DNA of 64,000 nucleotides, taken from contig NZ_QAYX01000023.1 of NCBI RefSeq assembly GCF_003054705.1, forward strand, positions 372,001-436,000, in the 5' to 3' direction. This document shows positions 53,880 to 63,117 of this stretch, in pieces. Positions within the stretch are counted from its first letter, which is position 1, and each line of letters begins with the position of its first letter. The notes beneath the pieces are model-generated. The model worked only from the letters and a program-made list of their open reading frames with translations. It ran no database searches and was not told the DNA's origin. A program made the translations under genes and the position numbers. Source of the stretch: Opitutus sp. ER46 (lineage in GTDB: Bacteria > Verrucomicrobiota > Verrucomicrobiia > Opitutales > Opitutaceae).

Positions 53880-56063
53880 CTAGCGGGAGGGGCGAGCGAC
53901 GGCGGCGCAAGCGAGGTTCAGGGCGGCGGCGAAGAGGCAGACGGGGACCAGGCCCCATTCCGGGAGCATGAACGAACTCACGGTGAGCGCGCCGAGCGCG
54001 GCGCCGACGAGGTCGGCGGAGAAGATGCGCGGCGCCTGGCGCGCAGCGTTGCCCGTCGGCTGCGCCGCGGCGTACGCGAACTGCGCGCCGACCACGCCCG
54101 AGATCAGGAGGGTCAATCCGAGCAGCACGGTGTAGCCGCCGGGCGTGCCGGTCGCGGCGTCGATGGCGCCAAGCCGGGGCAGGAGCAGCGCGCAGACCAG
54201 CGCGAGCGCGCCCAGCGCGAAACCGCCGGTGCGCACCAGGCGCCGGAGGTGGCCGCTCGGGTGGCGCCGCGCGAAGGCCGCGCCGAGGGCGAGGCCGGCC
54301 ATGAACAGCGCCGTGACCAGTCCGATCTGCTGATAGAGCGAGCCGTAGCAGACCTGGAGGGTAACGAGCAGCGCCAGTTCGAGCGTGGACGCGGCATAGC
54401 CCGCGGCGAACACCAGCCGGGGAATCGCGGGCAGCCGCACGAGGGCGGTGACGAACACCAGCACGAGCGTGCCGCCAAAGGCTCCGGCGGGGAAAGAAAA
54501 CTGGCTGAGCCACTGGCGGAGGCGCAGCACGTAGAGGATCGGGCGGAAATCGGTGTTAATCGGGGCGGGGGTGAGGCTGGCGCGATCGACATCGGCGAGC
54601 CGGTCCGGCGCGAGCGTGGCCGCGAGGTAGTGGCGGTTGACGAGCCGCGGCGCGACACCCAGCTGCTCGAGCGCGGGGGCGATGTCGCGGTGCAGGGGAC
54701 CGTCGGAGCCGAGGAAGAACACGCGCGCACCCGGGAGCACGGCGACGTGGGAGAACGCGGTGGCGAGCGTGGCGCGTGCGGAGCCCAGGGTGGCGGCGAG
54801 TTCCGGGCTGATGTAGTTGACGTAGTAGCCGGTGCCGAAGGCGAACACGCCGGCGGGGTGGAGCGCGCGTTTCGCGAGTGCAAAGAACTCGGCGGTGAAC
54901 AGGCGGTTCAACTGGAGCGTGGTGGGGTCCGGCAGCGCGATGAGGATGACGTCGAAGCGCTCGGCCGTCTGCTGCAGGAAACGTCGGCCGTCGGCGGCGA
55001 CGACGCGGATGCGCGCATCGGCGAACGCGTTCGGCAGGTGCTCGCGCGCGGCCATTAGCAGGCCGGGGTCGAGCTCCACACACGTGACTTGTTGGATCGT
55101 GGGATGACGCAGCACCTCGGGCGCGGCGCCCGCGACGCCGCCGCCGACCAGCAGCACGGAGCGGGCGCCGGGACGCTGGGCGAGCGCGTAATGCACGATC
55201 TCCTCCGCCGCCGCGGCGTTGGCACTGAAGCTGACCGGCACGCCGTTTTCATACAGCGCCAGCTGGCCGGCGTCGCGGGTCACGACGACGCGCCCATACG
55301 GCGTGGTGCGGTGGTCGACCACGAGCGCGGGGTACTGCCATTGCGTTGATCGCGTCGCGAGATCGCCGAACCACGCGAGCGCGGCGAGGACCACCGCGCC
55401 GGCCGCCGCCACGAGGCGAAAGCGGTGACCCCAGGTGCGCCGGCTGATGCCGGCGGCGAAAGCGCACAGGCCGGCCGCCAGCCAGGCGAGCAGCGTCATG
55501 TGGTCGATGCCGCGTCCGAGCCAGACGGTGAACAGGACGGCGCCGAGCACGGCGCCAGCGACATCGGCGAGATACACGCGCGCAACCGGATGACCCTCGT
55601 TCTCTCGGAACAGGATTCGGCACCCAAATGTGAGGAGCATGCCGCTGCCGAGGCAGAACGGCGCGAGCACGAGGAGCGTGCCGTAGGTGGTGCCGAGGGG
55701 ATCGATGGTCTCTCCCGCGCCGAAGACACCCCCGCGCAGGCTGCGGATCGCGAGGCCCTCCGCGAGGGCCACGACGCCGAGGAGCGCGGTGCCGCCCACG
55801 AGGTGCCGCACCGGGTGCGGGATGTGCCGCACCAGCGCGCCGAGCCAGGTTCCGCCCGCGGTCAGCACCAGCCAGCAGCTCAATGTGATGCCGAAGGTCA
55901 GCTCGTTTGCCGAAAACACCGCGAGCAGTTCGCGCATGAGCGCGAGCTGGATGATGACCGCGCCGGCGCCCAGCACGCCGACCGTGACGATCACGTACGG
56001 GCGACGCGAATACGCGCCCTGCAGGGGCTGGTCGGTGGGCGCGGCCTTGGCGGCGTGAAACAT
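53880..56063 (-). CDS. Membrane-integrated spermidine-synthase-like protein
   Basis: 727 aa from the ATG at 56063. About eight membrane helices, then a Rossmann SAM-type domain resembling spermidine synthase (SVLLVGGGVAGAAPEVLRHP, CVELDPGLLMAA, VVAADGRRFLQQ, FDVILIALPDPTTLQLN), then about six further helices. The usual G-G-G-D-G reads GGGVAG, and the usual DSTDP acidic motif reads ALPDP, so classical aminopropyl transfer is doubtful. Such fusions are widespread and uncharacterised. It starts 17 bp after the Memo-AMMECR1 stop on the same strand and so belongs to that transcript. The catalytic domain most likely faces the cytoplasm, but topology was not computed. Confidence 0.85.
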   Translation of the reverse strand: MFHAAKAAPTDQPLQGAYSRRPYVIVTVGVLGAGAVIIQLALMRELLAVFSANELTFGITLSCWLVLTAGGTWLGALVRHIPHPVRHLVGGTALLGVVALAEGLAIRSLRGGVFGAGETIDPLGTTYGTLLVLAPFCLGSGMLLTFGCRILFRENEGHPVARVYLADVAGAVLGAVLFTVWLGRGIDHMTLLAWLAAGLCAFAAGISRRTWGHRFRLVAAAGAVVLAALAWFGDLATRSTQWQYPALVVDHRTTPYGRVVVTRDAGQLALYENGVPVSFSANAAAAEEIVHYALAQRPGARSVLLVGGGVAGAAPEVLRHPTIQQVTCVELDPGLLMAAREHLPNAFADARIRVVAADGRRFLQQTAERFDVILIALPDPTTLQLNRLFTAEFFALAKRALHPAGVFAFGTGYYVNYISPELAATLGSARATLATAFSHVAVLPGARVFFLGSDGPLHRDIAPALEQLGVAPRLVNRHYLAATLAPDRLADVDRASLTPAPINTDFRPILYVLRLRQWLSQFSFPAGAFGGTLVLVFVTALVRLPAIPRLVFAAGYAASTLELALLVTLQVCYGSLYQQIGLVTALFMAGLALGAAFARRHPSGHLRRLVRTGGFALGALALVCALLLPRLGAIDAATGTPGGYTVLLGLTLLISGVVGAQFAYAAAQPTGNAARQAPRIFSADLVGAALGALTVSSFMLPEWGLVPVCLFAAALNLACAAVARPSR

Positions 56064-56080
56064 GGCGGACGGCGCGGGGC

Positions 56081-57586
56081 TCAGGGCTCGTGCTCCCGGA
56101 ACGACGCGACCTGGTACACGGCGACCTCGACCCCGGGCCGGCGCCAATCGCCCGCGCGCCCGCCCGCCTTCTGCGCGAGCGTGTCCAGAAACTCGGTCTT
56201 GTCCGGCAGTTGCTGCCAGACCTGGGGCAGGTAGGTGGCGGTGCCGGCGGGCACGCGCAGAATCACGCCGTCCACCCCGGGGCGCAGTTGCCGGAGCAGG
56301 TCATCGGGCGAGGTGAACGGCAGCGGGAGGGGGGCCGAGAGCACGCTGATCTCGATCTCGAGCCCGGCCACCTCCGCCGGGCGCACCGGGGAGAAGCGCG
56401 GGTCCTCGCGTGCCGCGCTGCGGGCATTGTCGATCACGGCAGCGTAGAGCGGGCCGCGGGCCAGCAGGTTGCCGATGCAGCCGCGCAACTGGCCGTGCCG
56501 CGTGAGCGTGACGAAGACCGCGCGGGAGGCGGTGAGGCTGGGCCGGTTCGCGAGCTCGCCGGGGGCGGGGAGCTCCTCGTTGCCGGCGGTCGCCACCACC
56601 GTGCGGCGCGCGAGGGCCAGGAGCAGGCTTCGTTCCTCGGCGTTGAGGGTCGCGCCGGCCGGACGCGCGTAGAACGCGACGGCGGCGTAGCCGACGACCC
56701 GGGACGAGTCGCCGGCGGTGTCGCCGCTGTTCCGGAGGTCGAGCAAGCGGGCCTCCCACCCGCGTTGGCGCGCGAGGTGGACCAGCGTCTGCACGGGCAC
56801 CAGGCCGCACGCTTCCTGCGTCGCGAGTTGGCGCAGGTCCAGCGCGAGGACGGCATCGACCCACCGCCGGTCGAGCCGGCGCGCCTGGGCGGCGGAGTGG
56901 TAGTGGCTGAGATCGGTGCTGACGACGAGGAGCGTGCGGTCATCGACGAACCGATCCAGGGCGCGCGCGGCGGCGGCCGGATCGACGCGGCCCATCACGA
57001 CCGGGAGCAACTGGAAACTTCCGAGGCTGCGCTGCAGGAAAGGAACCTCGACTTCGCCGGAGTGCTCCCAGGTATCGGCCTGGTCCTCCCCCGGGCGCGG
57101 CAGCGGGCGTGACGCTTGGTCGGCCCACGGCGGCCGCTGGACATCCAGCGGGTGATCGAGTGCAAAGGGCGCGTGCCGGGCGAGTTCGCGGGCCTGCGGG
57201 GCAACCGGCACGTCGCCGAGCGGCGTGCGATAGATGTCGGCGTCCGAAACCGCGGCGAAGTCGATGGCCGCGTAGTGGGCCGGCGAGAGCAGGACGACCG
57301 TGGCGAAGGACGATCCTCGCAGGAGGGCAAAGCCGGAGGCGGCGACGGGTCCCGAATAGTCGTACCCCGCGTGCGGGCAGATTAGCGCCCTGAGCTCACC
57401 GGTCGGCGAGGTCTTGGCCGCGGCGAGGTACGCGTCGACCGTGCGGCCGAGCACGCCGGGATCCTTGGGGTAGAACAGCCCTGCCACCGCCGGCTCCCGC
57501 ACCTCAGAAGCCGATGGCGGGGTGGCGAAGACGGTGACCGCGCAGGCGAGGGCAAACGCGAGGACGGGGCACGGGGAGCGTTTCAT
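56081..57586 (-). CDS. Memo-AMMECR1 fusion protein with signal peptide
   Basis: 501 aa. A signal peptide (about 1-27, ending PPSAS) is followed by a Memo domain (about 30-310): REPAVAGLFYPKDP, CPHAGYDYSGPVAASGF, LLSPAHY, VVSTDLSHYHS and LRNSGDTAGD hold the metal-site-type His and Asp residues. Then comes an AMMECR1 domain (about 315-495) with the invariant LRGCIGNL, VIDNARSAAREDPRF and a C-terminal VAVYQVASF. In the AmmeMemoRadiSam system these are components B and A, often separate and cytoplasmic; here they are one exported chain. It is the first gene of the four-gene unit ending with the radical SAM gene. Reaction unknown. Confidence 0.9.
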   Translation of the reverse strand: MKRSPCPVLAFALACAVTVFATPPSASEVREPAVAGLFYPKDPGVLGRTVDAYLAAAKTSPTGELRALICPHAGYDYSGPVAASGFALLRGSSFATVVLLSPAHYAAIDFAAVSDADIYRTPLGDVPVAPQARELARHAPFALDHPLDVQRPPWADQASRPLPRPGEDQADTWEHSGEVEVPFLQRSLGSFQLLPVVMGRVDPAAAARALDRFVDDRTLLVVSTDLSHYHSAAQARRLDRRWVDAVLALDLRQLATQEACGLVPVQTLVHLARQRGWEARLLDLRNSGDTAGDSSRVVGYAAVAFYARPAGATLNAEERSLLLALARRTVVATAGNEELPAPGELANRPSLTASRAVFVTLTRHGQLRGCIGNLLARGPLYAAVIDNARSAAREDPRFSPVRPAEVAGLEIEISVLSAPLPLPFTSPDDLLRQLRPGVDGVILRVPAGTATYLPQVWQQLPDKTEFLDTLAQKAGGRAGDWRRPGVEVAVYQVASFREHEP

Positions 57587-57649
57587 GCGGGGTGACTCCT
57601 TCCGCCCGGAAGTTGGGCGGGCCGACGCTAGGAATCCCTCTTACGCAGT

Positions 57650-58012
57650 TCAATGCAGGAGGAGCAGGCTGGTCAGGAGACCGGTCCAGGCGACGAGACC
57701 GCCGCCTACGAGAAAGAAGGTGAGCCGGCGGGAGTGGGCCTTCGCGGCCTGGGACAACCGGAGCCACGAGACGTCCACCACCCAGTGAATCTGCGGCATG
57801 CCGGCCGGCAGCGGGTACCATTGGCAGCCGTCGGCAATGAATCCCTCGGCTGCGAGCTGGCGGATGAAGGCGATCTTTCTGCGTTCGGAGAAGCTGTTGC
57901 GCGTCGCGCGGACGATCACGGTCTCGGGGTCCGGGGTTTCCACCTTCAGGAGCGTGTCCACATCGGGGAAGGTGAACTCATAGCTCCGGGTCTTCAGCGC
58001 GGGCGTGTTCAT
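57650..58012 (-). CDS. Hypothetical protein with C-terminal membrane helix
   Basis: 120 aa from the ATG at 58012. The first 90 residues are soluble (YEFTFPDVDTLLKVETPDPE, NSFSERRKIAFIRQLAAEGF, WYPLPAGMPQIHWVVDVSWL) and end in one helix (FFLVGGGLVAWTGLLTSLLL), suggesting a tail anchor. I do not recognise the family. It is 63 bp upstream of the Memo-AMMECR1 gene on the same strand, so it may be part of that unit. Confidence 0.7.
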   Translation of the reverse strand: MNTPALKTRSYEFTFPDVDTLLKVETPDPETVIVRATRNSFSERRKIAFIRQLAAEGFIADGCQWYPLPAGMPQIHWVVDVSWLRLSQAAKAHSRRLTFFLVGGGLVAWTGLLTSLLLLH

Positions 58013-58160
58013 CCGCGCGATAGACCAGGGAAATGGAAAGTGGAGCGCCGTGCGCGGCGGAATTTTCGCGGCGAGAGCGTTCAAAGGCCGGATGTCAGAA
58101 GTCAGAGGTCGGATGTCAGATGTCGGAGATCAGAAGTCGAAATCCAGAGGCGGTTTGTCG

Positions 58161-58200
58161 GAGGGAGAGTAGGAGAAAGAGGAAGAGTAAGAGAAAGAGC
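58161..58200. repeat. GAGGAA-type purine repeat (element B)
   Basis: About six units of GAGRAA with one GAGTAA. Shares AAGAGGAAGAGTAAGAG with the copy at 48069-48104, 10 kb away. The preceding 80 bp (58085-58160) carry short imperfect ATGTCAGAAGTC repeats. Confidence 0.85.
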
Positions 58201-58206
58201 TTGGGG

Positions 58207-60870
58207 CTACTCGCCCGAGGGCTTTTCCCACTCGGGCAGGTAGGCGCGGGCGAGTTCGAGGGTTTCGATCGCGTTGAGCGCCCATTGCACGCTGGCGACG
58301 CCATGGAGCTGCCAGCCGACGGAGGCTCCGAGGAAGGCAGGATCGGTCACGGGGCGCACGACGCTGGGGGCGGCGTAGCGCTTGGGCTGTGGCAACGGGG
58401 GCAGCACGCCGGCGGGGCCGATCAGCTTTTCCCAGGCCATCCGGCCAAGCGCGGCGTCACCCTTGCGGTTGGCGGCGTAGGCGAGCATGCGGGGGCCGGT
58501 CATCTCATTGCCCTGGACGGCGCGGCCGACCGCCTCCGAGGTCGCGACCCACGCGCGCCAGAACTCGGGGATGTCGTACATCGGCTCCATCTCCCACATG
58601 TTCTCCGGTCCGCCGAAGATCATGTCGAAGTAGCGCCCTTGAAACTTGCCGTCGGCGTCGACGTTGCGGGCCATGGCGCGCATGGCGGACTCGATTTCGG
58701 CACGCCAGCGCGGGTCGCCCCCGCGTTCCCATTCGGTCGTCCAGTTGGCCGCGTAGCACATCCATTCGAGCCCGAAGCGGGTGAACGGTTCACGCTGGGC
58801 GGCGGTGCGGCGGGCGGTGAATTCCTCCGGACGCGGCGCGGGGACCGCGCTCGGGGCGTTCGGGAACCGCGGGTTCTTGCGCGCGTCGAGTACCGGCCGG
58901 CCATCGGCGTCCGGCACGTAGTGGGACGCGTTGAACTGTTGCAGGTACTCGTAGGTGAGATCGGCATCGAGCTGCTCGCGGAGGAGATCGCCGACGCGGC
59001 CGTCGCCACCGCTGAGGAAGTAGAACGCGCGCTTGAGCCCGGCGTGGCTCGCCCGGGGCTGCTTCGCGCCGTCGCCCCAGTGGTTGACGTTGTGGCGAGA
59101 GCCCAGCGGGGCGAACGGCCCGATGTGGTACGCGTCGACCTCGCTGGTGTGCCGGGTCATCGCAGCGGCGAACCGGTACAGGTCGGCGCGGCCGGTGCGC
59201 AGGAAGGAATACCAGAGCAGCATGTCGGGCATGAGCTCGGTGTTCGCCCAGGCCCAGCCGCCGACGTCGTACCGCCACTCGTGGCGTTCGAAGTCGTAGT
59301 TGTGCATGATGTCGCCGAAGTCCCAGAACCCATACCAGGAGCGCTCCTCGACCTGCCCGTGGTAGAAATCCACGAAGCCCTGCACCTGGTCCTCGATCCA
59401 GCGTAGCGTGGGCGTGGAGCGATCCGGCAGGCTCCAGTATCCGAACGCGTGTTGCGCGTGGTAGTGCTCCGGGGGGCACACGAGCAGGGAGGGCTCGGCG
59501 GCGACGCGGCTCATGCCGACGAGGGTCTCATTGCGCGGCACGCCGTTGAGCACCCACAGCGTGAGATCCTGCGTGTTGGCGATCCCGAGCGGGGTGCCCC
59601 AGCCCGGTTTCCAGTCCTCGTAATTGATGGCGAGTCCGTGCGGGATCTCGTCGTAGCGGCGGAGATCCATCGCGGGCGCCTCGGGCGACCAGAACCACAC
59701 GCGCAAGTCCGCGGCGGGCGAGGCGCCGCCGGTGATTTCGATCGAGCGCGGCGCCTTTTGCCAGAAGTCCTTCACGCCGACGGCGAGCGCCCCGCTGCAA
59801 TCGCCGACGAGCGCGAGGCCGCGCGAGCGGCGGCCGTCGTTTACGTGCAGCCAGGAGGCGGCGGACGTGGTGCGCTTGGCGATGGACCAGCCATTGGGCG
59901 AGAGCTGGGTGAGTTTGGCGTCGGCCCAGATCGGCATCGTCTGCAACGCGTCGCGGGTGCGCGGTTCGAGGTCCGCGACGTTGGGCACGCGCTGGCCGGC
60001 GAGGTGCTGCGGGTAGAGCTGGACTACCTCGGGCCCGGCCTGGGTGCGGAAGCCGGGCAGCATGCGCACCGGCTGCGCCCACATGCCGGCGTCGGTCTCG
60101 CCCGCCAGACGGACATGGCGGTTCTGCAGCTGCTCGCGGAACGGGACGGCGAAGGTCAGGCCGATGCCACGCAACGCGTCCTGCTGCGGGTCGAGGTCGT
60201 ACACGAAGGAGTGGGTCACGCGGACCGCCGGCGAACCCGCGAAGAACGAGAGCCGCACCGTGAACGGCAGCACGGCGCGGTTGCCGGTGGTGGCGAGGTG
60301 GCGGCCGGTGACCTTGATCACGGCGTGCACCGGACCGGAACGTTCGACGGTGGCGGAGGTGATGTCGCTGACGAACTCCGTGGCGGCCCCGCCGGTCTGC
60401 GTCTGCGCGACCAAGTGCCCCTCGCGCGCCACGGCGCCGGCGGCGGTGGTGAAGGACTCGATCACGTTGGGGCCGCGTTTGCCGATGCGGGCGACGAACC
60501 CGCCGGTATCGACGGTGATGGCATCGGCGGTGTCGGTGACGGTGAGCGCCTGGGTCGGCGCGGCGGGCTGGCCGACGGCGAGTTGAAACGACGCGGGCAG
60601 CGAGGCCTGTGCGGCGATGGCGTGGCCGCTCCACTTCACGGAGCCATCGGGCCAGAACGCCAGCGGCCATGACTGCACGGGAATCGCGGTGCCGTCGGCG
60701 CCCACAAGCGCGAGCGGGTCGGTCGCCTTCAGTTCGCCCTTGGCCCAGGGTACGCCCCACGTGACGCCATCGGGTGCAGGCGGCGGCGCGCCGTCGAGCC
60801 AGTGCACGCTCACCGGAGCGGCGGAGGCGAACAGCGGCAGGGCGAGCAACGCGAGCAGACTGGCTTTCAT
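58207..60870 (-). CDS. PL26-like exo-rhamnogalacturonan lyase (PcRGLX/YetA family)
   Basis: 887 aa from the ATG at 60870, with a signal peptide (about 1-17). The N-terminal barrel is recognisable from GVTWGVPWAKGELK and PVQSWPLAFWPDGSVKWSGHA, as in YetA and fungal PcRGLX. The middle has THSFVYDLDPQQDALRGIGL. The C-terminal helical domain contains WSLPDRSTPTL, WYGFWDFGDIMHNYD and DVGGWAWANTEL. Characterised members release unsaturated disaccharides from rhamnogalacturonan I ends. It is 50 bp downstream of the PL11 lyase gene on the same strand, so endo- and exo-acting enzymes are probably made together. Confidence 0.85.
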   Translation of the reverse strand: MKASLLALLALPLFASAAPVSVHWLDGAPPPAPDGVTWGVPWAKGELKATDPLALVGADGTAIPVQSWPLAFWPDGSVKWSGHAIAAQASLPASFQLAVGQPAAPTQALTVTDTADAITVDTGGFVARIGKRGPNVIESFTTAAGAVAREGHLVAQTQTGGAATEFVSDITSATVERSGPVHAVIKVTGRHLATTGNRAVLPFTVRLSFFAGSPAVRVTHSFVYDLDPQQDALRGIGLTFAVPFREQLQNRHVRLAGETDAGMWAQPVRMLPGFRTQAGPEVVQLYPQHLAGQRVPNVADLEPRTRDALQTMPIWADAKLTQLSPNGWSIAKRTTSAASWLHVNDGRRSRGLALVGDCSGALAVGVKDFWQKAPRSIEITGGASPAADLRVWFWSPEAPAMDLRRYDEIPHGLAINYEDWKPGWGTPLGIANTQDLTLWVLNGVPRNETLVGMSRVAAEPSLLVCPPEHYHAQHAFGYWSLPDRSTPTLRWIEDQVQGFVDFYHGQVEERSWYGFWDFGDIMHNYDFERHEWRYDVGGWAWANTELMPDMLLWYSFLRTGRADLYRFAAAMTRHTSEVDAYHIGPFAPLGSRHNVNHWGDGAKQPRASHAGLKRAFYFLSGGDGRVGDLLREQLDADLTYEYLQQFNASHYVPDADGRPVLDARKNPRFPNAPSAVPAPRPEEFTARRTAAQREPFTRFGLEWMCYAANWTTEWERGGDPRWRAEIESAMRAMARNVDADGKFQGRYFDMIFGGPENMWEMEPMYDIPEFWRAWVATSEAVGRAVQGNEMTGPRMLAYAANRKGDAALGRMAWEKLIGPAGVLPPLPQPKRYAAPSVVRPVTDPAFLGASVGWQLHGVASVQWALNAIETLELARAYLPEWEKPSGE

Positions 60871-60920
60871 GATGAGAGGAAGGGACCGGGACCGAGACAC
60901 AGGGAGGGCGAGGCGGCGGA

Positions 60921-63047
60921 TCAGCGCGGTTCGGCGACGCGGATCACGGGCTTGGGCGGCAGCGGCGCGGCCTCGTCGAGATAGAAGCTCGGGTGGGGCG
61001 GCTGGTTGTAGGCGACGTTCTGCCACGCGACCGCGAGGCGGTACTGCCGGTCGTGCATGAGCGTGCACAGCCGATGGGGCGTGGGGATCGTCGTCGTGTA
61101 GATTCGCAGTTCCTTGCCGTCGTTGCTGCGGAGGACGAGTTCCTCGCGCCAGTCGCCGAACAGGTCGGCGCAGAGCGTCGGGGTGGCCTTGGTGCCGTTG
61201 TTGGAGGAGGCACCCTGCGCGATCAGCAAGGTCGATTCCGTGCCGGACTCGGGGTGCCATTTGGTGATCGTGTTGCGGTCGAGCAGCTCTTGGAGAAAGT
61301 CGCCGTCCCAGTAGATCGCGAAGTTGCAGGAGCGCGGCGTGCGATCGGAAATTTTGCGGCCGTGGGCGTCGAGCATGCCAACCTGTTCCACGGCGGCGCC
61401 GCGGGCCCAGGACTCGGCGCCGGGATAGCGGGGATCGATGTTGAAGGCGACGCCGCGGCCGGGACCTTCGCCGGCGTCACCACCGCTCTCGGCGGCGTGG
61501 ATCGACGCGATGGTGAAGATCGGGCGACCGGTGCGGGCGTCGCGCATGGCCATGCCCTGTTTGTCGAAGCGCTCCTGGATCGTGAAAACCTCGAGGCCGG
61601 GATTGTCGGGCACGAGATCGGAGACGTGCATGGCGTCGCCGTGGCCCCAGCCGGTGGAGTAGAGCGGCTTGCCGTCGTCATCGATGACCATGGCGCCGTA
61701 GACGATCTCGTCGCGGCCGTCGGCATCGACGTCGGCGACCGTGAGGTTGTGGTTGCCCTGGCCGCGGTAGGGATTGGTGCGGTCGGCCGGGCCATAGGCA
61801 TCGCTGTCGAAGAACCAGCGGCGGGTGAGCTTGCCGTCGCGCCAGTCCCAGGCGACGAGCGTGCTGCGCGTGTAGTAACCGCGGCACATCACGACACTCG
61901 GGTGAACGCCGTCGAGGTAGGCGACGGCGGCGAGGTAGCGGTCGGAGCGGTTGCCGCTGGCATCGCCCCAGCGCGTGGCGAGGCCCTGCGGGTCGAGTGT
62001 CGTCGGGCCGTCGATGCGACCGGGAATGTAGTCGGTGGTGGCAAGGGCGGCGCCGGTGGCGCCGGAGAAGACGGTCAGGTATTCGGGGCCGCTGAGAATG
62101 TGGCCGGCGGGGTTGACCGTGCGCTCCACGGCGGGGCCGTTGCCGTCGCGCGGTGGGTGCATTACCTTGAACGACGCGCCCTCGGGCTGGACCCAGTTGG
62201 CGTTGGCGTCGCCGATGACCTTGCCCGTGCCGTCGATCGTGCCGTCGGCGGTCTTGCAGACGACCTCGGCGCGGCCGTCGCCGTCGAGGTCGTACACCAT
62301 GAACTGCGTGTAGTGGGCACCCCCGCGGATGTTGCGGCCGAGGTTGATGGTCCAGAGGTGGCGGCCGTTGAGCTTGTACGCCTGGAGCAGGGTTTCGCCG
62401 GTGGCGCCGCCCTGGGAGTTGTCGCGCGGCTGGCGCTCCTGCTTGATGACGAGCTCGTATTCACCGTCGCCGTCGAGATCGCCGGCGGAGCCATCGCCCG
62501 GCGTGTAGCCCTCCGGCGTCTGCAGCGGGATGGCGAGGTAGGGCAGCGGCGCGGGGGCGGCGGGGAAGGTGAACGCGGCGCTGGGCTCCTGCTCCTGGCC
62601 ATCGACCACGGCGCGCACGAAGTACGAGGTGCTCGTGGCGAGGTTCGGCGCCTCGTCGAGAAAGCAAGTCGGGCCGGTGAGAGGAGCGGCATTCAATTTC
62701 ACCGGCTGGCCGGACTCCGCCGCGCGGGGGCCGAACCCGCCGGGGCCAGGACGGCGACCGTTGCCACTGGCTGGCGGCGTGGCGCCCGGGGGCGTACTGC
62801 GCGGAGGCGGAAAGCCGGGCGGACGCGGGAGAGGCTCGGACTTGCGATAGAGGTTGAAGGCGACGCTGTCCGGATCGGTAGCAAGGAGCCGCCAGCTGAC
62901 GAAGACCTTGCCGTCGGGCTGGTGGATCGCGACGACGCCGCGTCCGAGCTTTTCCATGACAGGCTGGGCAGGGGAGAGCGTGGCGGCGGCGCAGGCGACC
63001 GCGGCCAAGACAAAGAGGCGGAGGGGAGACATGGGTGAGACAGCCAT
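60921..63047 (-). CDS. PL11 rhamnogalacturonan lyase
   Basis: 708 aa from the ATG at 63047 (ATG 63032 possible), with a signal peptide. N-terminal Ig-like domain (EKLGRGVVAIHQPDGKVFVS), then an eight-bladed propeller rich in calcium-binding D-x-D-x-D-G loops (GDLDGDGEYELVIKQE, VYDLDGDGRAEVVCK, VADVDADGRDEIVYG), and ending LCTLMHDRQYRLAVAWQNVAYNQPPHPS as in YesW/YesX. It cleaves the rhamnogalacturonan I backbone by beta-elimination. An unusual Pro/Gly-rich insert of about 40 residues (near 75-120 in this numbering) interrupts the Ig-like domain. A palindrome 71 bp upstream may be its operator. It is followed by the PL26-like gene. Confidence 0.93.
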   Translation of the reverse strand: MAVSPMSPLRLFVLAAVACAAATLSPAQPVMEKLGRGVVAIHQPDGKVFVSWRLLATDPDSVAFNLYRKSEPLPRPPGFPPPRSTPPGATPPASGNGRRPGPGGFGPRAAESGQPVKLNAAPLTGPTCFLDEAPNLATSTSYFVRAVVDGQEQEPSAAFTFPAAPAPLPYLAIPLQTPEGYTPGDGSAGDLDGDGEYELVIKQERQPRDNSQGGATGETLLQAYKLNGRHLWTINLGRNIRGGAHYTQFMVYDLDGDGRAEVVCKTADGTIDGTGKVIGDANANWVQPEGASFKVMHPPRDGNGPAVERTVNPAGHILSGPEYLTVFSGATGAALATTDYIPGRIDGPTTLDPQGLATRWGDASGNRSDRYLAAVAYLDGVHPSVVMCRGYYTRSTLVAWDWRDGKLTRRWFFDSDAYGPADRTNPYRGQGNHNLTVADVDADGRDEIVYGAMVIDDDGKPLYSTGWGHGDAMHVSDLVPDNPGLEVFTIQERFDKQGMAMRDARTGRPIFTIASIHAAESGGDAGEGPGRGVAFNIDPRYPGAESWARGAAVEQVGMLDAHGRKISDRTPRSCNFAIYWDGDFLQELLDRNTITKWHPESGTESTLLIAQGASSNNGTKATPTLCADLFGDWREELVLRSNDGKELRIYTTTIPTPHRLCTLMHDRQYRLAVAWQNVAYNQPPHPSFYLDEAAPLPPKPVIRVAEPR

Positions 63048-63117
63048 ACGCAGGAGCGGGGGCAAGGTGACGGGTCTGGGCTGGGATCGCGCAGCTACCG
63101 ACGTCGGATGGTCTTCG

